In this document: positions 15,133-29,205 of the stretch, piece by piece
How the letters are laid out: the number at the start of each line of letters is the position of its first letter
How positions within the stretch are numbered: the first letter of the stretch is position 1
Assembly: GCA_963573385.1 (NCBI GenBank)
Contig: CAUYLG010062808.1
Location: forward strand, 1-64,000
DNA from: Cacajao melanocephalus
Lineage: Eukaryota > Chordata > Mammalia > Primates > Pitheciidae
DNA length: 64,000 nt
Direction: 5' to 3'
The notes under the pieces: model-generated
What the model was told of the DNA's origin: nothing
Databases searched by the model: none
Seen by the model: the letters and a program-made list of their open reading frames with translations, nothing else
Program-made: the position numbers and the translations under genes

Positions 15133-15306
15133 TAATGACTAGAATAATTCTTTATAAAAATTGCTACAAAATAAATCAACTAATTGTTTCATTATATTTC
15201 TTAAACATCATTCTGGCTTCTGCGTAGAGAATGGATTGTAGGATGGCAAGCACAGAGGTCATCTGCAGGGAAATCATTAAGCCTTTCTCCAGGAGCAGGG
15301 AGAGGC
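15133..15306 (+). repeat. Local duplication A, copy 2 (partner at 8,419-8,590)
   Basis: Second copy of the block at 8.4 kb, in the same orientation. Similarity stops after 'gcagggagaggc' at 15,306, where the sequence continues 'aggaaaatggtcc' instead of the 'cttccctgggaagg' of the first copy. Confidence 0.8.
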
Positions 15307-16169
15307 AGGAAAATGGTCCCAGGGGATCTATCTAGTCATTTGTTCAAAAATGTAATATTAATGACGTCCCAGTACAGTTTTGAAAACAGTAAAAGAGTTT
15401 CTAGTCCATGAATAGGCAAATGGAAGTGGTATTTTCTTCCTACGTTTTCCTTCCTCAATCTGAGTCATAAAGAAATTGATTGAAAAACAGACTAGAGGGT
15501 TCTTCTGTAGGTATGACATATTGATTGACAGGATAGAAGACCTCAGCAGAGACGTGAAAGCTGCCCAGCACTTTTTTTCCCATCTCACTATCAGCTACCG
15601 TTTCCCTCTACTCCGAGAACATTGGAAGTCAACTGCTCAGAGGTATTTCAAATACCCAGAAATGTCCATGTACACCACAGTGTTCAATCAACTTCCCCAA
15701 AGTCCCAACAATTGTCTAGAAAATGCCCTCACCCAGGACTGCTGGGTGGCACAACCCCAGGTGTACCACGTGTATTATATTCTATGTGAAGCTCTCTCCT
15801 GTAGTAGTATAACATTGCCCCAAACTGTTTCCCTACATTTATACAAGAGCAAAAATGAAGAGGAGAACTCTCTGGCTACCTAAAAAATTCTCATGTTAAT
15901 CTCACCTCAGTGCTAACGCTGGAGTCTCTTTTGGCTTTAGTGCCAAGGCTCCACTTGTTGATTCACTTGTCAAAACAGATTTGAACATATTTTCCGTGCA
16001 GAAAGGTTTTTATAAGACCTTCAAGATACAGAGACACAAAGCTTCTCTAAGACAAACTCTGAACCTGGGCAACAGAGAAACCCTCTGCTCCCACCACCAG
16101 GCTAGCTACTTGAAGCAGGAGTTATGGCTGGATGACTGTCAGGAACAGAAACTGTCTCTAAGGCACAGA
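15307..16169. other. Single-copy sequence
   Basis: No repeat family recognised. A plus-strand frame of 135 codons starts at 15,476, but its first codon is TTG, it has no recognisable domain, and its composition is ordinary. I treat it as chance. Confidence 0.45.
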
Positions 16170-17500
16170 ATATAAAGCAGTCTTAAAGCTGAAGATGGAG
16201 TAGAAGCATTGAAAAAAATCCTCCAGTAACCCAACCTCCACCCCAAGTGCAATGTAAAATTAGAGGAATTGAAGCCAGTGACACACTGGGAACAACCATG
16301 GTAACAACAAAATCCCAACACAATTCAGCTCCTGATTAGATTGTTTCAACATCATGCCACTCCTTCCTGATTAATGGCCCATTAGAAGGGACATGTCCAT
16401 TTCTAGGCATAAAGAATTATTCACCTCAGTCTCTACCTTCCTTCACATTAGATTGGGCAATCAATCAAAAATTAGAAGACACACAAAAAGCAAAGGAAAA
16501 TAACACACTGTAAAAAAGGCAGAGTAGGCAACAGAGCCAGACTCAAAGATAATCCAGATGTTAGAACTATCATAGAGGGAATTTTAAATAACTGCTTAAT
16601 ATAATATTGTAAAGGCTCTAGTAGGAAAGGTGAGTAGTACATACAAATAGATGAGAAATTTTAGTGGAGCAATAATGCTATAGAAAAAACTGGAAATGCT
16701 AAAAATGACACACATCATAACAGAGATAAAGAATGCTTTCACCTCGCTGATCGAGAGACTCAACAAGCCAAGAACAAATTCAGTGAATTTGAAAACAGAT
16801 AAACAGAAATTACTCAAACAGAAACACAAAGAAAAAAAGGAATAAATGACAATGACAAAAAAACAAAAAAAACCCAGCATGTAAGAGCTGTGGATCTGAT
16901 ATATGTGTAGGGTAGGAGAAATATTTGAAGAGATGACAGCTGGAAATTTTCCAAAAAAAAATGAAATACATTAATCCACAGGTCCCAGAAGTTCGGAGAA
17001 GCCCAAAGAGATTGAACAACAAGGTAAAGAAGAAGGAGGGGGAGGAGGGAGGAGAAAAATGAAACCCATACACCCCCACACCCATCTAGATCCATCATAG
17101 TCAAGTGGCTTAAAACTAAGGATAAAGAGCAAATCTTGCGGAAAGTTAAAGAAAACATTGTATACAAAGTAACAAAGCTAAGAGTGACAACAGGCTTCTC
17201 GTCTGAAACTATGCAAGACAGAAAACAGTAGAATGACCCCTTTAAAATTCTGAAAGAAAAATACTAGTAACCAAGAATTTATGCCCAGTGGAAAAAAAAT
17301 CCTGAACATGAAAGAGCAATCAAGATTTTTTCAGACAAACAAAAACTGAGAACGTTTATTATCAGCAGACCTACACTACAAAAATTGCTTAAGGAAGTTC
17401 TACAGGTAGAAGGAAGATGTTACCGATCAGACCTTGGAATATGGAGCCAGATAGAGCTCCAGAAATGGTCAAAATGAAGGTTTTTCTAGCTCTAGGTGAA
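16170..17500 (+). mobile_element. Old L1M/HAL1-type 5' UTR-ORF1 side fragment, sense
   Basis: A-rich sense sequence with the order typical of the ORF1-side of old L1s: 'ctggaaattttccaaaaaa' near 16,941, 'atagtcaagtggcttaaaac' near 17,097, 'aagacagaaaacagtagaat' near 17,215, and 'gcagacctacactacaaaaa' near 17,366. The frame is broken many times. The 16,170-16,450 part is less certain. Confidence 0.6.
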
Positions 17501-17774
17501 TTAAATTATTTTTAACGTAAAGTGTCAATCTAGCAGACACTGTTGCTGCCCACCACATCCCCTTTACTGAGCTGAAACACTCTTCTCCCACTTGCAGAAG
17601 AGGTGAAGAGCTGCTATCAGCTCACAGCTATATTCTTTTTGCCTGGCCCTTTCCCCTGCCCTATCCTTCTTCCCTCCCTTTGGCACAGGTTGTATCTGAG
17701 AGCTGCTCCTTAACATTCCCTTTCTCAGTCTCTGCTTGTGGGGAACCTGATCCAAGGCACTCCACATTTCACCA

Positions 17775-18018
17775 CAAAGCATGATGTTTGCCATAGGTTT
17801 CTGTGCTGTGCAGCATGCTATGTATCAAATTAAGAACTTCCCTTCTGTTCCCAGTTTCCTAAAGAGTGTATATCAAGAATGGAAGACATTTTTTGTAAAA
17901 GAAAAATTCCACATTTATTCATATGATCATATGCTTTTTTCCTCCTTTATTTTGGTAACATGGCAACATACAAAATCAATCTAGAATTCCTGGAATAAAT
18001 GCAACTTAGTCAAAAATT
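17775..18018 (-). mobile_element. Old L1 ORF2 fragment, antisense
   Basis: Matches the reverse complement of the reverse transcriptase region of old L1s: 'taagaacttcccttctgttc' (17,832), 'atatgatcatatgctttttt' (17,920) and 'attcctggaataaatgcaac' (17,985). Its orientation is opposite to the fragment just upstream, so it is a separate insertion or an inversion. Confidence 0.65.
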
Positions 18019-18727
18019 TTTTTGAAAAAATGTAATCTTAATTTAATACTTTTTAAGACTAAGCAGGGAGCAGCAGGAGAAATCCCAAATACATTTAAAC
18101 CTTCCAAAGCTGCTAACCACGAGAATAGCATTAGCATTTCATGTTCAATGAGTTTGTCCTCTAGGAGGCCTGCAAAAGGAACAGGACTGTACACAGGTAA
18201 GGGTGGAACGAGAGGGTCTGCAAGTACCCACCAAGCTTTTGGCTTCTAACACCAGCGTTTGCTTGAAGGGGCAGTAATACTTTATGCTTCAGCCCTTAGG
18301 CAGAGTCCTTCTGAGGGTCAAAACACATGGCTAATCAATCCCATAGGATTATGCAAGTAGAGAGTACAAAAGGAATTTGCAAACTGGCACAGGGCCTTTC
18401 ATAGACTAGACTTTCAAAAAATACTAGACTACATTAACAGATTTTAATCACCTATTTAGCATAGACTGTTTTCCTCATCTTTACGTGCGTATTAGAAGCT
18501 GGAAGAACTCAAACTCTAAAACCATAGTCATTTTATCACCAAATCTTTATATTTATTACTAAGGAAAGAAATAGCTATCAACATTCTAACTAGAAAATAC
18601 ATGAATTTTTATGTATGGAATAAGTACCCTAAAACACACAAGCTCTAGAGTGATGGTGAGTTAACCTTCATCCAACTTATTTGGTCTCTCTTACAACCCC
18701 CATTCTGGAAATGGCTCATCAGGGCTA
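18019..18727. other. Single-copy sequence
   Basis: No recognisable repeat, RNA gene or domain-bearing frame. Confidence 0.5.
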
Positions 18728-18739
18728 ATGACACAGTTT

Positions 18740-18899
18740 GTTTGTTTGTTCGTTTGTTTGTTTGAAACAGGGTTCTGCTTTGTTACTCAGGCTGAAGTGC
18801 AGTGGCACAATCATAGCTTACTGCAGCCTCAAACCCCTGGGCTTAAGCAGTCCTCCCAAGTAGCTGGGATTATAGGTGTGAGCCACCACACCTGGCCAG
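18740..18899 (-). mobile_element. Free left Alu monomer (FLAM-like), antisense
   Basis: Only an Alu left-arm sequence is present, about 130 bases, preceded on the plus strand by a (TTTG)n tail. A perfect 12-bp target-site duplication (atgacacagttt) lies at 18,728-18,739 and 18,900-18,911. The intact duplication shows that the monomer landed as such and is not half of a broken dimer. Confidence 0.9.
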
Positions 18900-18911
18900 A
18901 TGACACAGTTT

Positions 18912-21113
18912 AGCTGCAAGGTTAAAAGTTTTCCAAGTTTGTTACCCATTGTGCATTTTTGCATTCTCTGCTAAATTCTAAATTCTTCCAAGGCTGTGAA
19001 TGCATCTTGCCTTTCTTTCGTTCTGTCTTTCTTGGCAAAGTATTAAGGACAAAAGGGATTTGATCAATTATGACTGAATTACAGATGACAGGCCCATGGG
19101 CATCACCCCTGGCCCCCGGCTCTGCTAACACCTTTCTCTAACCAAATGTGTTACTGAAGAAAGTACTGTCAGTGGCATCGAAGACAGAAACACTCTGCCA
19201 AAATAGAAATCCTAATAAACTCTGAAATCATCAGCTTCCTCTAAATTTCTCTATTGTCTTTCCATTGATTTATGAGGTGCAATGCTTACTGGACACCTTT
19301 AACCTGAAGAGCTGGTGGCTGAGAGTACTTTTTAAACAGCTGATCATTTGTGAAATAAACATTCTGATTGTTTGATGGCTGCTGACTTTCAACTTGGTTT
19401 TTTTTTCCTCCCAGGAACTTTCCCATGCCTCGATTGAATTGTTTTATCAAATGAGAAACATGCTTTTTGTAAAAAAACAAACAAACAAAACCCACTGTCA
19501 TTGGTAGGAATTGGCATCTCCCATAACACTCTCAGACTCGGTCTGTTCCTTTCCACTCTTTATAAACTTATTTCCCTGAACAACTTTATTGGTGACACAG
19601 CTCGTATTGATTTGCCACCCATAGGTCTCCTTCTTCCCATGACCCTAGAATTGCTACAATTTGGAAGTAAATAAGCTGTGGAAAATGACCAGTAGCCTCT
19701 GCATTACTGGCTCTTACCTTTTACCAGTGCCCTGACTCTAAGAATTTTGGCTTACATAACATCCCACAAATTGCACCAATTAATTTTACTTCATATATCT
19801 CAGAGATCATTGGGATTTTTGAAGCTAGAGGGAACCTCAGTGATTGCCTAGTCAATTCTTTCATTTTTACCAAAATTAAGCTTAGAATAAATACATTATC
19901 CTAGATCTAGAGACAGAACCAAGATGCAACAAGTCTGGACCCTTTCTAGTGAATACGTAGTACCACCCTATATGCATGAACCAAATCTGAGAAAATGAGC
20001 TTGCAGGTTTATGTACAGCAACATGAAAATGTTCCCAACTCCCTTGAAACAACAAGCTAATTTAATTTCAGCCAGCAAGACCTCATTCCAGGTTCCCACC
20101 CCACCACCCCAAAAATAGGGTAGCAGGGCTGCCCTGAACACTGAAGCCTCCTGGGGAATTCCCTGACATATCTCAAGGAAAAACCGTGTCGATGCCCAGT
20201 TTCAACAGATCTTTCTCACATTTCTGATTCAGAAATCGTCTTACCTAATACGTGTTAGGGTTCTACTGAAATCGATCTCAAACACCTTCACAAGCAATGT
20301 TTGAGATATCTCTGTGCTGTCCTGCCCACCCCAACCTCAAGCCCTGTCCTCCAGAATGGCTCCACAAAGAGGAGAGAATAGAGACGGATCACCACTAGAG
20401 CCTGAGAAGAGGGCCTGTGAAAACTGCCCTCCTTCCAATCAAAAAGGATTCTTTTCTCTGACCACTATGTGAACAGAGCCATAAAAAGTTGAACTTTGAG
20501 TTGTGATCCAATACCTGAAATTCCTTTCATTCCACAATTAAAGATAAGGCTTTCAGTGGAAACACAGCAGGAATGAGCATTCCTCAGACTCATTAATGCC
20601 CAGGAAGAGATAAATGACTGACTTGCGCCATTTCTTAGAGATGGCTTTGGAAAAGGAGGAGGGAAAGGAGAGGTCAAGTATACTAAAGGAAGAGTGAGCA
20701 CAGGAAAATGAAAGGCTGGAGGCTTTGAAGAGAAACTCTGCCCACTTCACCATCTGCCCTGAACAATGCCAGATCTAATTGCTTCTAGAACTGCTCCTCA
20801 CTTTAAAAAACAAAAATCTCCTTTGACCACAAAGCCAACTGCTACAGGTTTTTAAGTGGACAAGGATGTCTCTGGGTGGCATCTAACCAGATGAAGAGAA
20901 TAGGAAATAGATCCTTATCCAGGTATACTAGAAAATGACTTCAAAACATGTAATACCTTTGTGCCATCAATCATTATATTACCTAACAAGGTAATATACA
21001 TGAATATAGCCTTTTCAACTGGGGAACTGAAAGTGAAAAAGGAACCACAGATTTGTAGAAAACAACAAAATCAGCTTCCTAAGCACTCAGCAAAGTGTTA
21101 TGTGTAATAGAAA

Positions 21114-21114
<1 letters not shown>
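18912..21114. other. Single-copy sequence
   Basis: About 2.2 kb with moderate GC content. Around 19,815-19,900 there is a weak old-repeat pattern ('agagggaacctcagtgattg'). I see nothing else to name. Confidence 0.5.

Positions 21115-21151
<37 letters not shown>
21115..21151. repeat. (CA)n microsatellite
   Basis: Pure CA dinucleotide run of about 18 units. Confidence 0.97.
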
Positions 21152-21153
<2 letters not shown>

Positions 21154-22239
21154 CATAAGTGAAAAAGTGGAATTAAGGATGATATTGGGAATGTGGTAGA
21201 ATGCAGTCCCTTTTTATTTTCTGATTAGATGGGGTGGGGAGCCACTGAGAAAGGCAGAGAAAGAGAAGGGAAAAAATGCATGAGGATTGTACTCCTGTTT
21301 ACACACAGCCTGGGTTAATGTGTAATTGACAAGATTGATGGCTGAATAATAATTGCCTCTATTGTTTACTGTCTGGATGGTGGCCAGCCACCTTCCCACT
21401 CTGCCCACCAGTGGGTTTGGGTTTGTAGGAATGCAGTCAGTGGCTGATAGGGTCTGTGTGCCAGGTGTAACCTTGCTAAAGAAGACATTCACGAACCATA
21501 CAGGGAGACCCGGTGAGGTTTTGCGCTGGCAGGACATGCCTTCTTCTCGTTGTAAATAGTCCCACTTCAAATCTGCTAGGTGAGCTGTGTCAGAACAGAA
21601 CCAGGCTCGGCCTGACCAAACCGCTCCACCTGAGAAAAACAAAGAAATGAAAACTTCAGGAAGTAGAGAAAGCTTTCGTTTCTGTCCTGGCCATACTGTC
21701 AACCAGAAAGCTGTGTTTCTCTGTGCTGTTCCTTGCACTGTCCTGGGCTGTGCTGGGAAGGGCCCACCTTAACCCCACAGGGATGCACAGATATCTTTCT
21801 CCCCACTCTTCCCTGATCTGCTTTCTAAGTTCTTGCCTCCTGTGCACTGTGAAACAAGCAAACAGACCAAGACTCTGGGTCATGAACGTCAGAGAGGATT
21901 TCCATGGAAAGATACCATGCGTCCAACCCCTCTCTTGCTAATCTTGTCTTGTCTTGCCTCTCACATGGACTAGCATGGTTTTATGTAGAAAAACAAGAGC
22001 TACGCAATTCTCACATGGCATTATTCTCATGGGTCACAAGTGTTCTTCTTGATTACCTCAACCTTTGTGGGTTTCCATTTTCTAACGAATCAATTTTAGA
22101 GTCCTGACGTCTGACGAAGCCCTCCTGCGGCTGGTACTAATCTACCTTTCCTGTCTTCCCTTCCAGCCCAGCTTAGACTGCTTTACTGTGTAGCTCTATG
22201 CCTCTGTCCCTCCACTTAGGAGGTCTCCCTGCCACCCAC
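21152..22239. other. Single-copy sequence with a 174-codon minus frame
   Basis: A minus-strand frame at 21,214-21,738 is open for 174 codons, but it opens at GTG. The only internal methionine lies well inside (near residue 68), and no domain is visible. Probably chance in a GC-richer stretch. No repeat was recognised. Confidence 0.4.
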
Positions 22240-22500
22240 TGTCTCTCAGTATATTCAAATCCGATCCCTTCAGTGCAAACTCCATAGCATCTCCCTATTA
22301 TCCACTCTCACATCCTTTGTGCTTTTCCTTCATAACATTTATCCCTCCCGTCATTAAGTAATAATCTGTGCAGTCATCAGTGTGGTGACTCTCTCCCTTG
22401 CTAGAGAGTAAGTTGCTGAAGACAAGGACTGTACATAACTGTGTTCTGTGATACCTCTCTAAAAGTAGGTCTCTAGCATGTGCTTAAATCAATTGTCAAG
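22240..22500 (+). repeat. L2 LINE 3' end, sense
   Basis: Shows the sense L2 tail: 'ttcataacatttatccctcc' (near 22,330), then 'aagacaaggactgtacataa' (near 22,419) and a decayed end. A second short piece of the same kind, 'ttgagagcagggactctc', lies at about 22,708-22,725. Confidence 0.6.
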
Positions 22501-23016
22501 TTAATAACTATATGAATACACGTAAAGACAAATTCAAATTTCCACTTCCTTGGTGAGCTCAACCTTCAGCCTCTCCAGCTGGGTATATTCTTGTTAGTCC
22601 ATCTGAAGTAACAGGGGAATTTTGAGCTTCCCTGGCACTGTCATTTCTTTGTTTTATTATCAGTACCTGGGCTTAGTCTTACCTCTTGTGCTTCCCTAAG
22701 GCTCCTTGAGAGCAGGGACTCTCATTCATGCTTTGTGTGGCTCACAACTCCAAACACAAAATTTTATGTAGGTGGGAGTCAAAAACTGTCAGCCCGAGCA
22801 GTGGGTTATTTATTCAGTCAGTCATTCATGTGATATCATAGTCCTACATTCTGTACTCAGTCCTACATCCTGCACACTACTTCTTCTGTATTAAAAGAAA
22901 ATTTTAAAGAATTTTCACCAGTCTACAAATCTTATCGTTTCAGAATCTCAGCCATACAGCTTAGGCTCCTTCCAGGATTATTCTGCTCCAGTCTGCAGTT
23001 TTAAGTTTAAAGACAT

Positions 23017-23692
<676 letters not shown>

Positions 23693-23859
23693 GATATGAA
23701 ATCAGGGCATGAAGGTGTTCTATGTTTTTGACCACAGACAACAGAAGAGCCAAGAGGCTGGAGCAGTGGAAAAATAGAGACAGCAATAGTAAGTCCTTGC
23801 AACAGGCGGTTTGGGTGAATTAAATTAAGAGCTCTAAGAAATTCAAAGCAATACTAGGC

Positions 23860-23990
23860 TTTGAGCTTAAGTCTTCACCCTGTGCATACAGCATAGCCTT
23901 GGGAAAGTCACTTTTCTCCCCAGATCTGTTTTCTGATGGGTGGAATGGCACGGATGATGCCTGTGTTTCCGACTGTATATGGGATTAATA
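23860..23990 (+). repeat. MIR SINE fragment, sense
   Basis: 'agccttgggaaagtcacttt' followed by 'ctgttttctgatgggtggaa' follows the middle of the MIR consensus. Confidence 0.5.
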
Positions 23991-26184
23991 TCTGAGAAAT
24001 TTCTCTGTCACCCCAAAAGGGTTATGCAAATGGAATTACTGAAATAGCAGCCCAGAGCTTCTAGTTTAGGAGACAAGGTGTGGGCACACAAGGAAAGAAG
24101 GGAGCTGGGCACTGAGGAGGCTAAAGTGAGAGGACAGGGAGCTCATTGTTCTCCTGCAATGTATGAGGCACATGAAACAGAGAAGCTTGAAAAGGGGAAG
24201 CAGAATCCTGTAGAAGCACTCCTCAGGCATAGGAACAGGCCGGGTGCCAAGGTGCTCCCAGAAAGTGAATCTGGAGAAGAAGAGGTGACAAAGGAAGACA
24301 AAAGTCTCTCTAAGGAGAGTCTGTTGTACTTGCTACTCAGAGGACCAAAGAGGACCAGTAAAAGCATCCAGTGAGAGGAGGAACCACAGAAGCCAATGTT
24401 GGAGAAAGTGGTCAAGCCAGGCAGTCTGGTCAGATGCAATCCCATTTCTTCTTCCTGGACATGCAGCCAACTACAACTCTCAGACTCCCTTGTAGTTGGG
24501 TGTGGTCACCTGACTGAGTTCTAGCCAACGTAATATGAACAGAATGACATGGGTCATTTCCAGACCAGGCACATATCAACCTTCTGCCTATCTTTCTCTG
24601 TGCTATTTTCCATCCTTGAGTGCTTGCACCCAGGATGACATCGGAAGCCAAATGTTGAAGACGGTAGAGCCACAAAACAAAAGGAGCTCAGGTTCCCAGA
24701 TCACTGCTTGGAGGATAGAACCCTATCAGTCCTGACAACCATTTTAGACTCTATATCAGCAAGAAAAAGCATTTCTATTGTTCAAGCCAATGTATAATTA
24801 GGGGTGAGTTTATTACAACAACTATCATTAACTTAATTAGCACAGCATGATGAGGCTAGAGAGGTGACCAAGGAGACCACTGGCTGCATTTTAAAGTAAT
24901 CAGTCAAGTGAAAATTATATGAGAGAGGAAGTGGAAACGGGTGGGAGAAAGAAGAGGCTGGCAAATGGTATCTATGGATGGTTTTTGAAGACAGGACCCC
25001 AAAATAAAGAATATTGAAATGTTCTTTCACAGAAAGAATGCGCACCTCGTGACCTGAACGGTCCACGTCCACTCCTTGGCCGTTCCCATCTACTCTGTGA
25101 CCTTGGCCCTAGCACTTAACAGTTCCTTGGCTTTCTATTTATAGCCACAAAAGAAAAGTACCAATCAGATTTCTGTAAAAGGATTTCCAAAACTCCAAGT
25201 TCCTGCTCCTGCTTTTTCTTTCTTTTCTTCCCCCCAAATAATTTTTTATTGTTTAATGTGGGAAAATGTTTTATGAGAATTGCATTCCTTTCTGAGCCAC
25301 TGCCTGGGTCATTTAAATTAAACAATAGACAAAGGAAAACATTAACTTGAGGGGACTTTATAATAAGAACCTTTAAGGCTGAACCAGGATTGACTAAGAA
25401 CATGAAAGGAACTGAATATTTGCAGCCATCTAGGCTACAGGAGAAAAAAGCTGAGCTTTCCCTTCTCCTCCTCCCAACAGGTATGCTCCAAAGATGAGGC
25501 CTCGTTAATTCTGTGGTCCTGTCAGTTTCTAATATTTCTAAAATGTTCTCAGATGCTCAGGCAAGCACAGACCAATGAACGAATGTCGATACTAAAGGCA
25601 AAGTTTTACAGGATTCTAAAGACATTCAGGCAAAGCGTAGGTGTAAACAGGATTTATTCTAATTACTATTATTATTTTTATTATTTTAATCAGATAGTTC
25701 TTTCCAGGACATGCAAGCTTAGCTTTTGAATCTTGGTCATAAACCTTTGGGCATTTTTTCTAGTCCTTGTAATAGCAACAATGAGAGATTGAGCTAGAAA
25801 ATAAATCTACAAATGAGTAGCTATCTTATAATTAGTAAGCACTCTCCTTCATATAAAACTCCATGCCAGTCTCTAATAGCCACCCTCTGTACTCACCTAG
25901 AGCCTTTCATCTGAGACGCTCAAAGTACTTCTTGCTAATACTAGTGCCAATTCTCTCAAAATTTCTGTAAGTCAGGAAACTAGAATTCCCATTCATGAGG
26001 CATACTAACTGTTGCTGACTAACTGAAGCCCTTCTGTCTCCAACTTACGTAGTTATAGATGGCGCTCCTGCCCAGGTCACTGTGCTATCCCCAGCCCAAG
26101 GAAGGGGAGAAAGGATTCTATCAAGGCAGGAAATTCTGGTTGCAGCCACATGGGAAACGATGGGACAGCAAGGAAGCTCCCCAT
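23991..26184. other. Mostly single-copy sequence
   Basis: About 2.2 kb. The stretch 24,440-24,640 ('agactcccttgtagttgggt', 'gttctagccaacgtaatatg') looks like an old dispersed repeat I cannot name. The stretch 25,895-26,040 weakly resembles a MIR-like SINE. No exon-like frame was seen. Confidence 0.4.
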
Positions 26185-26640
26185 CATTGGAGTTAGACCT
26201 GACTACAAACCCTGGCTCCTATGTTTCAGCAAATTAGCTATGCTCTCCAACCTTCCGTTTTCTCATCTATAATCAAGAATGGGGCTGGGTATAGTGGTTT
26301 ACGTCTGTAATCCCAGCACTAGGGAGGCTGAGGCACAAGGATTGCTTGAGGCCAGGAGTTTGAGACCAGCCCGGGCAGCATGACCCCATCTTGACACACA
26401 CAAAAAATTTTAAGTTATCTAAGTGTGGTGGAGCACACCTGTCAGCCTAGCTGCTCAGGAGGCTGAGGCAGTAAGATCCCTTGTGTTCAGGAGTTCAAGG
26501 TTACAGTGAGCTATGATCATGTCACTGCACTCCAGCCTGGGCAATGAGTGAGACCCTGTTTAAAAAAATAATAATAAAATAATGTAACATAATAGTATGG
26601 TTGTTGACACGTTAGGCACTCAATAAATACTTGCTTGCGG
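26185..26640 (+). repeat. MIR SINE, sense, split by an AluJ
   Basis: The left part (26,185-26,282) runs from 'ggagttagacctgactacaa' to 'ttttctcatctataatcaag'. After the Alu, the MIR 3' part resumes near 26,585 and ends 'gcactcaataaatacttgc'. The two parts are collinear with one MIR. Confidence 0.75.
26283..26580 (+). mobile_element. Alu (AluJ-like), sense, inside MIR
   Basis: Diverged dimeric Alu ('ggctgggtatagtggtttac' start), ending in a mixed A/TAA tail. Its many changes support an old AluJ. It lies exactly within a MIR. Confidence 0.93.
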
Positions 26641-29049
26641 TATAAGGCCATATCAGCTTTCATATCCTCAATTTCATTGTATCTTTGGAACTAAGCAATA
26701 TTGTATCTGGTTAATACTTGGTTGAGGGTCTGAGTGGGAATACTGCTCCTAGAGGCACTCAATAAATCCTAGTGGAATTGTCTTGTGCTGTGAGAAGTCT
26801 ATATCCAATGTTCATGCCACCCAGCCAACTTGAGTTTTCCATAAGAACAAATCCAATATTATCTCAAGTAAATTCTAATCCCTGGGTTTGAAAGATTTTT
26901 TTAAAAGTGCAATTATAATCCTTCCTCTTCAGTATACCTGGGTTGATTTTCCAAATCCCATCTTGCTCTGCATTCATAACCAATGGAGAATACTGTTATG
27001 AATTGTATCACTTCATTAAATACCAATAAAAAATTATTAGTTATAGGGATTTGTTGAAAGGATTTCTTACATAGAACTGTCTTGTGTAAACATTAATGTA
27101 TTAATTATACTTTGTGCCTTTGTTTGAATTACTTTTAGAAAGTAAACAGTTTAGTCCTTTCAGATATTTGAAAACAAAATAATATGCTATAGATTATAAA
27201 TAGCACTTTTTTTCATAAATCCAACAAAAACCCATCCACACCATTTATCAATCAAAAGCTATAAAGTTGCAAAGAACCCCCATTTTCTGCATCTGAAAAT
27301 TTAAAAACAATTTATAAACTTATTTGGAAGGCCATGATAATGATACCACATTTACTCAGAATTTATTGTCTAACCTTAGCCAGTTCAAAAAATACTGAAT
27401 TAACTGAAAAGTAAGAATGAAGTCACAGAAGGGAAGCATCTGAGCAGACAAAATAGACATTAAAATATTAAACATTTATATCTCATGGTTGTGAATTTCA
27501 TTGATAACAGAGCTTTTAGAATAACACTCAGAGGTAAGTGCTCTTATTTTGTCCACAATGCTAACAAGTTTTTCATTCAGTTTTGCCCATTGTTGGTGGA
27601 TGAAAAGCAGCAAATCAGAAATGTGTAGACATTAGAGAGAAGTTCTTCTGGGTGTCACCCTTTAAGCCAAGAAATCAGCTGCTTTTTGCATAACTATTTG
27701 TCTGGCACTTTAGCAGATATTAAGAGAGAGAAAAGTAATAGCAATTGTCCTTGCCTTCTCCGCCTTACACCTAGGTTGGGAGTAGAAAAAGGCTTCACAC
27801 AGGAAACAATGAAAGAACAAATAAATTGTGCAGTACTGGCCATGTGCACTAAATTAACTCTGAGAGGGAGACATCAGCATGGAAGACAATATAAGAGACT
27901 TCACTGAGACCAAATCTTCTGAAAAATTATAAATTACAGCAAGCTCTCTGTCTTAAAGACAAAAAAAATCTGAAAAGTAGTATCTTGAAATCATTGTGGG
28001 AGACATTTCTATTTGGCCCTAAGGCCAATTTTAAGACAATTACATTTTTACTTGACCAGGTGGTAAGGCATTTAAGAGTGGGGACCTGCCAGCACCCATT
28101 TTTTTGTCCTACAGAGCACATAGCTGTGCTGTGTACAGAAAAGCCACTCTGTAAACATCTGTCAAATTGAATTTCCAAGTCAGGGCACGTTACTATACTC
28201 TGTTAATTATCACGTTAAAACCTAAACAAGTCGTAAATTTAGATGAGATACAGGAAAAAATGCAAAACCAGCTAAGAGCTCAAATGGACTAGGAAATACC
28301 TAAAAGATTGGGGAGAAAAGGAAAGGTTTGCTCAGAAGATATGAACAGGAAGTTTTAGGAAACTTCAAGTATCTAAAACACAGGGATGATTTCTTTACGC
28401 ATACCTGGAAAACCAAACAAGGGAAAGTCAACTTAAGGGGTAGAAGGAGAGATTTCAATATCAAGGCATTTGAATGTATTCTTGAATAAAATTATGTTTT
28501 TTAATGTTTTCTTTCATATGCTGCTCTTTAAATGGTTCTGTGAAATAGCATAGAAGCAGAGTCATGGGATCAGTGACATGTTCAGTATCCCTGGGCTGAA
28601 TGACCTGTGTAAGGCCCATTCCCCTACCCAACCCGACCAGCCCTGCCAATCCGCAAGAGCCCTGATACCTTCTGAGAAGGGGCTCCTTCTCCAGCAGGTT
28701 CATGCAGATTATACCTGGAATCAGGATTCTGAACAAACGCTTCATGAACCACTCTGCTCATGACCCAGGTTGGGAAAGAGGCCCATCTGTCTGCTAGAAT
28801 GAGCGGAAAACAGTGATGGTAAAGGCACGAGCCAAAGGTTCTGAAGGTGGGCAAATGTACACACACAAGACTCACTGCCTGTCTCCTTGGACACAGACAG
28901 ATGCTGGCTTGGTGTGATTTAAGGGCCACCAAGATAATTCCCCAAGTCTCTTTCCCACTAACAAGAAAAATAAGCAATTCAATAAGAAAGAGGACCATGC
29001 TAGGCCTGGGGAGGCCCGAGTCCAAATCTTTGTTCCATGTTATCTTGAT
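26641..29049. other. Single-copy AT-rich sequence
   Basis: About 2.4 kb without a repeat I can name. No convincing frame, splice-bounded exon or RNA gene. Confidence 0.5.
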
Positions 29050-29205
29050 CTAGTTTCTTCCCTTTTCTGGGACTCACTTTCCTCATGGATAAAATGGGAT
29101 AATGTCATCATAATATACCAAGTTGTTCTGAGGACTAAATGAGATTATGTATTAAGTGCCTGGTACAACAGGAGCCACACAATACATGCTCATTCTGTGA
29201 TAGCT
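29050..29205 (+). repeat. MIR SINE, sense
   Basis: 'tttcctcatggataaaatgg' then 'ttctgaggactaaatgagat' and 'taagtgcctggtacaacagg' follow the MIR consensus in order. Confidence 0.75.

Noticed and set aside
15476..15883. 135-codon plus-strand frame
   Set aside because: Opens at TTG and has no recognisable domain.
21214..21738. 174-codon minus-strand frame
   Set aside because: Opens at GTG, no domain, single late ATG; chance length in a GC-richer stretch.
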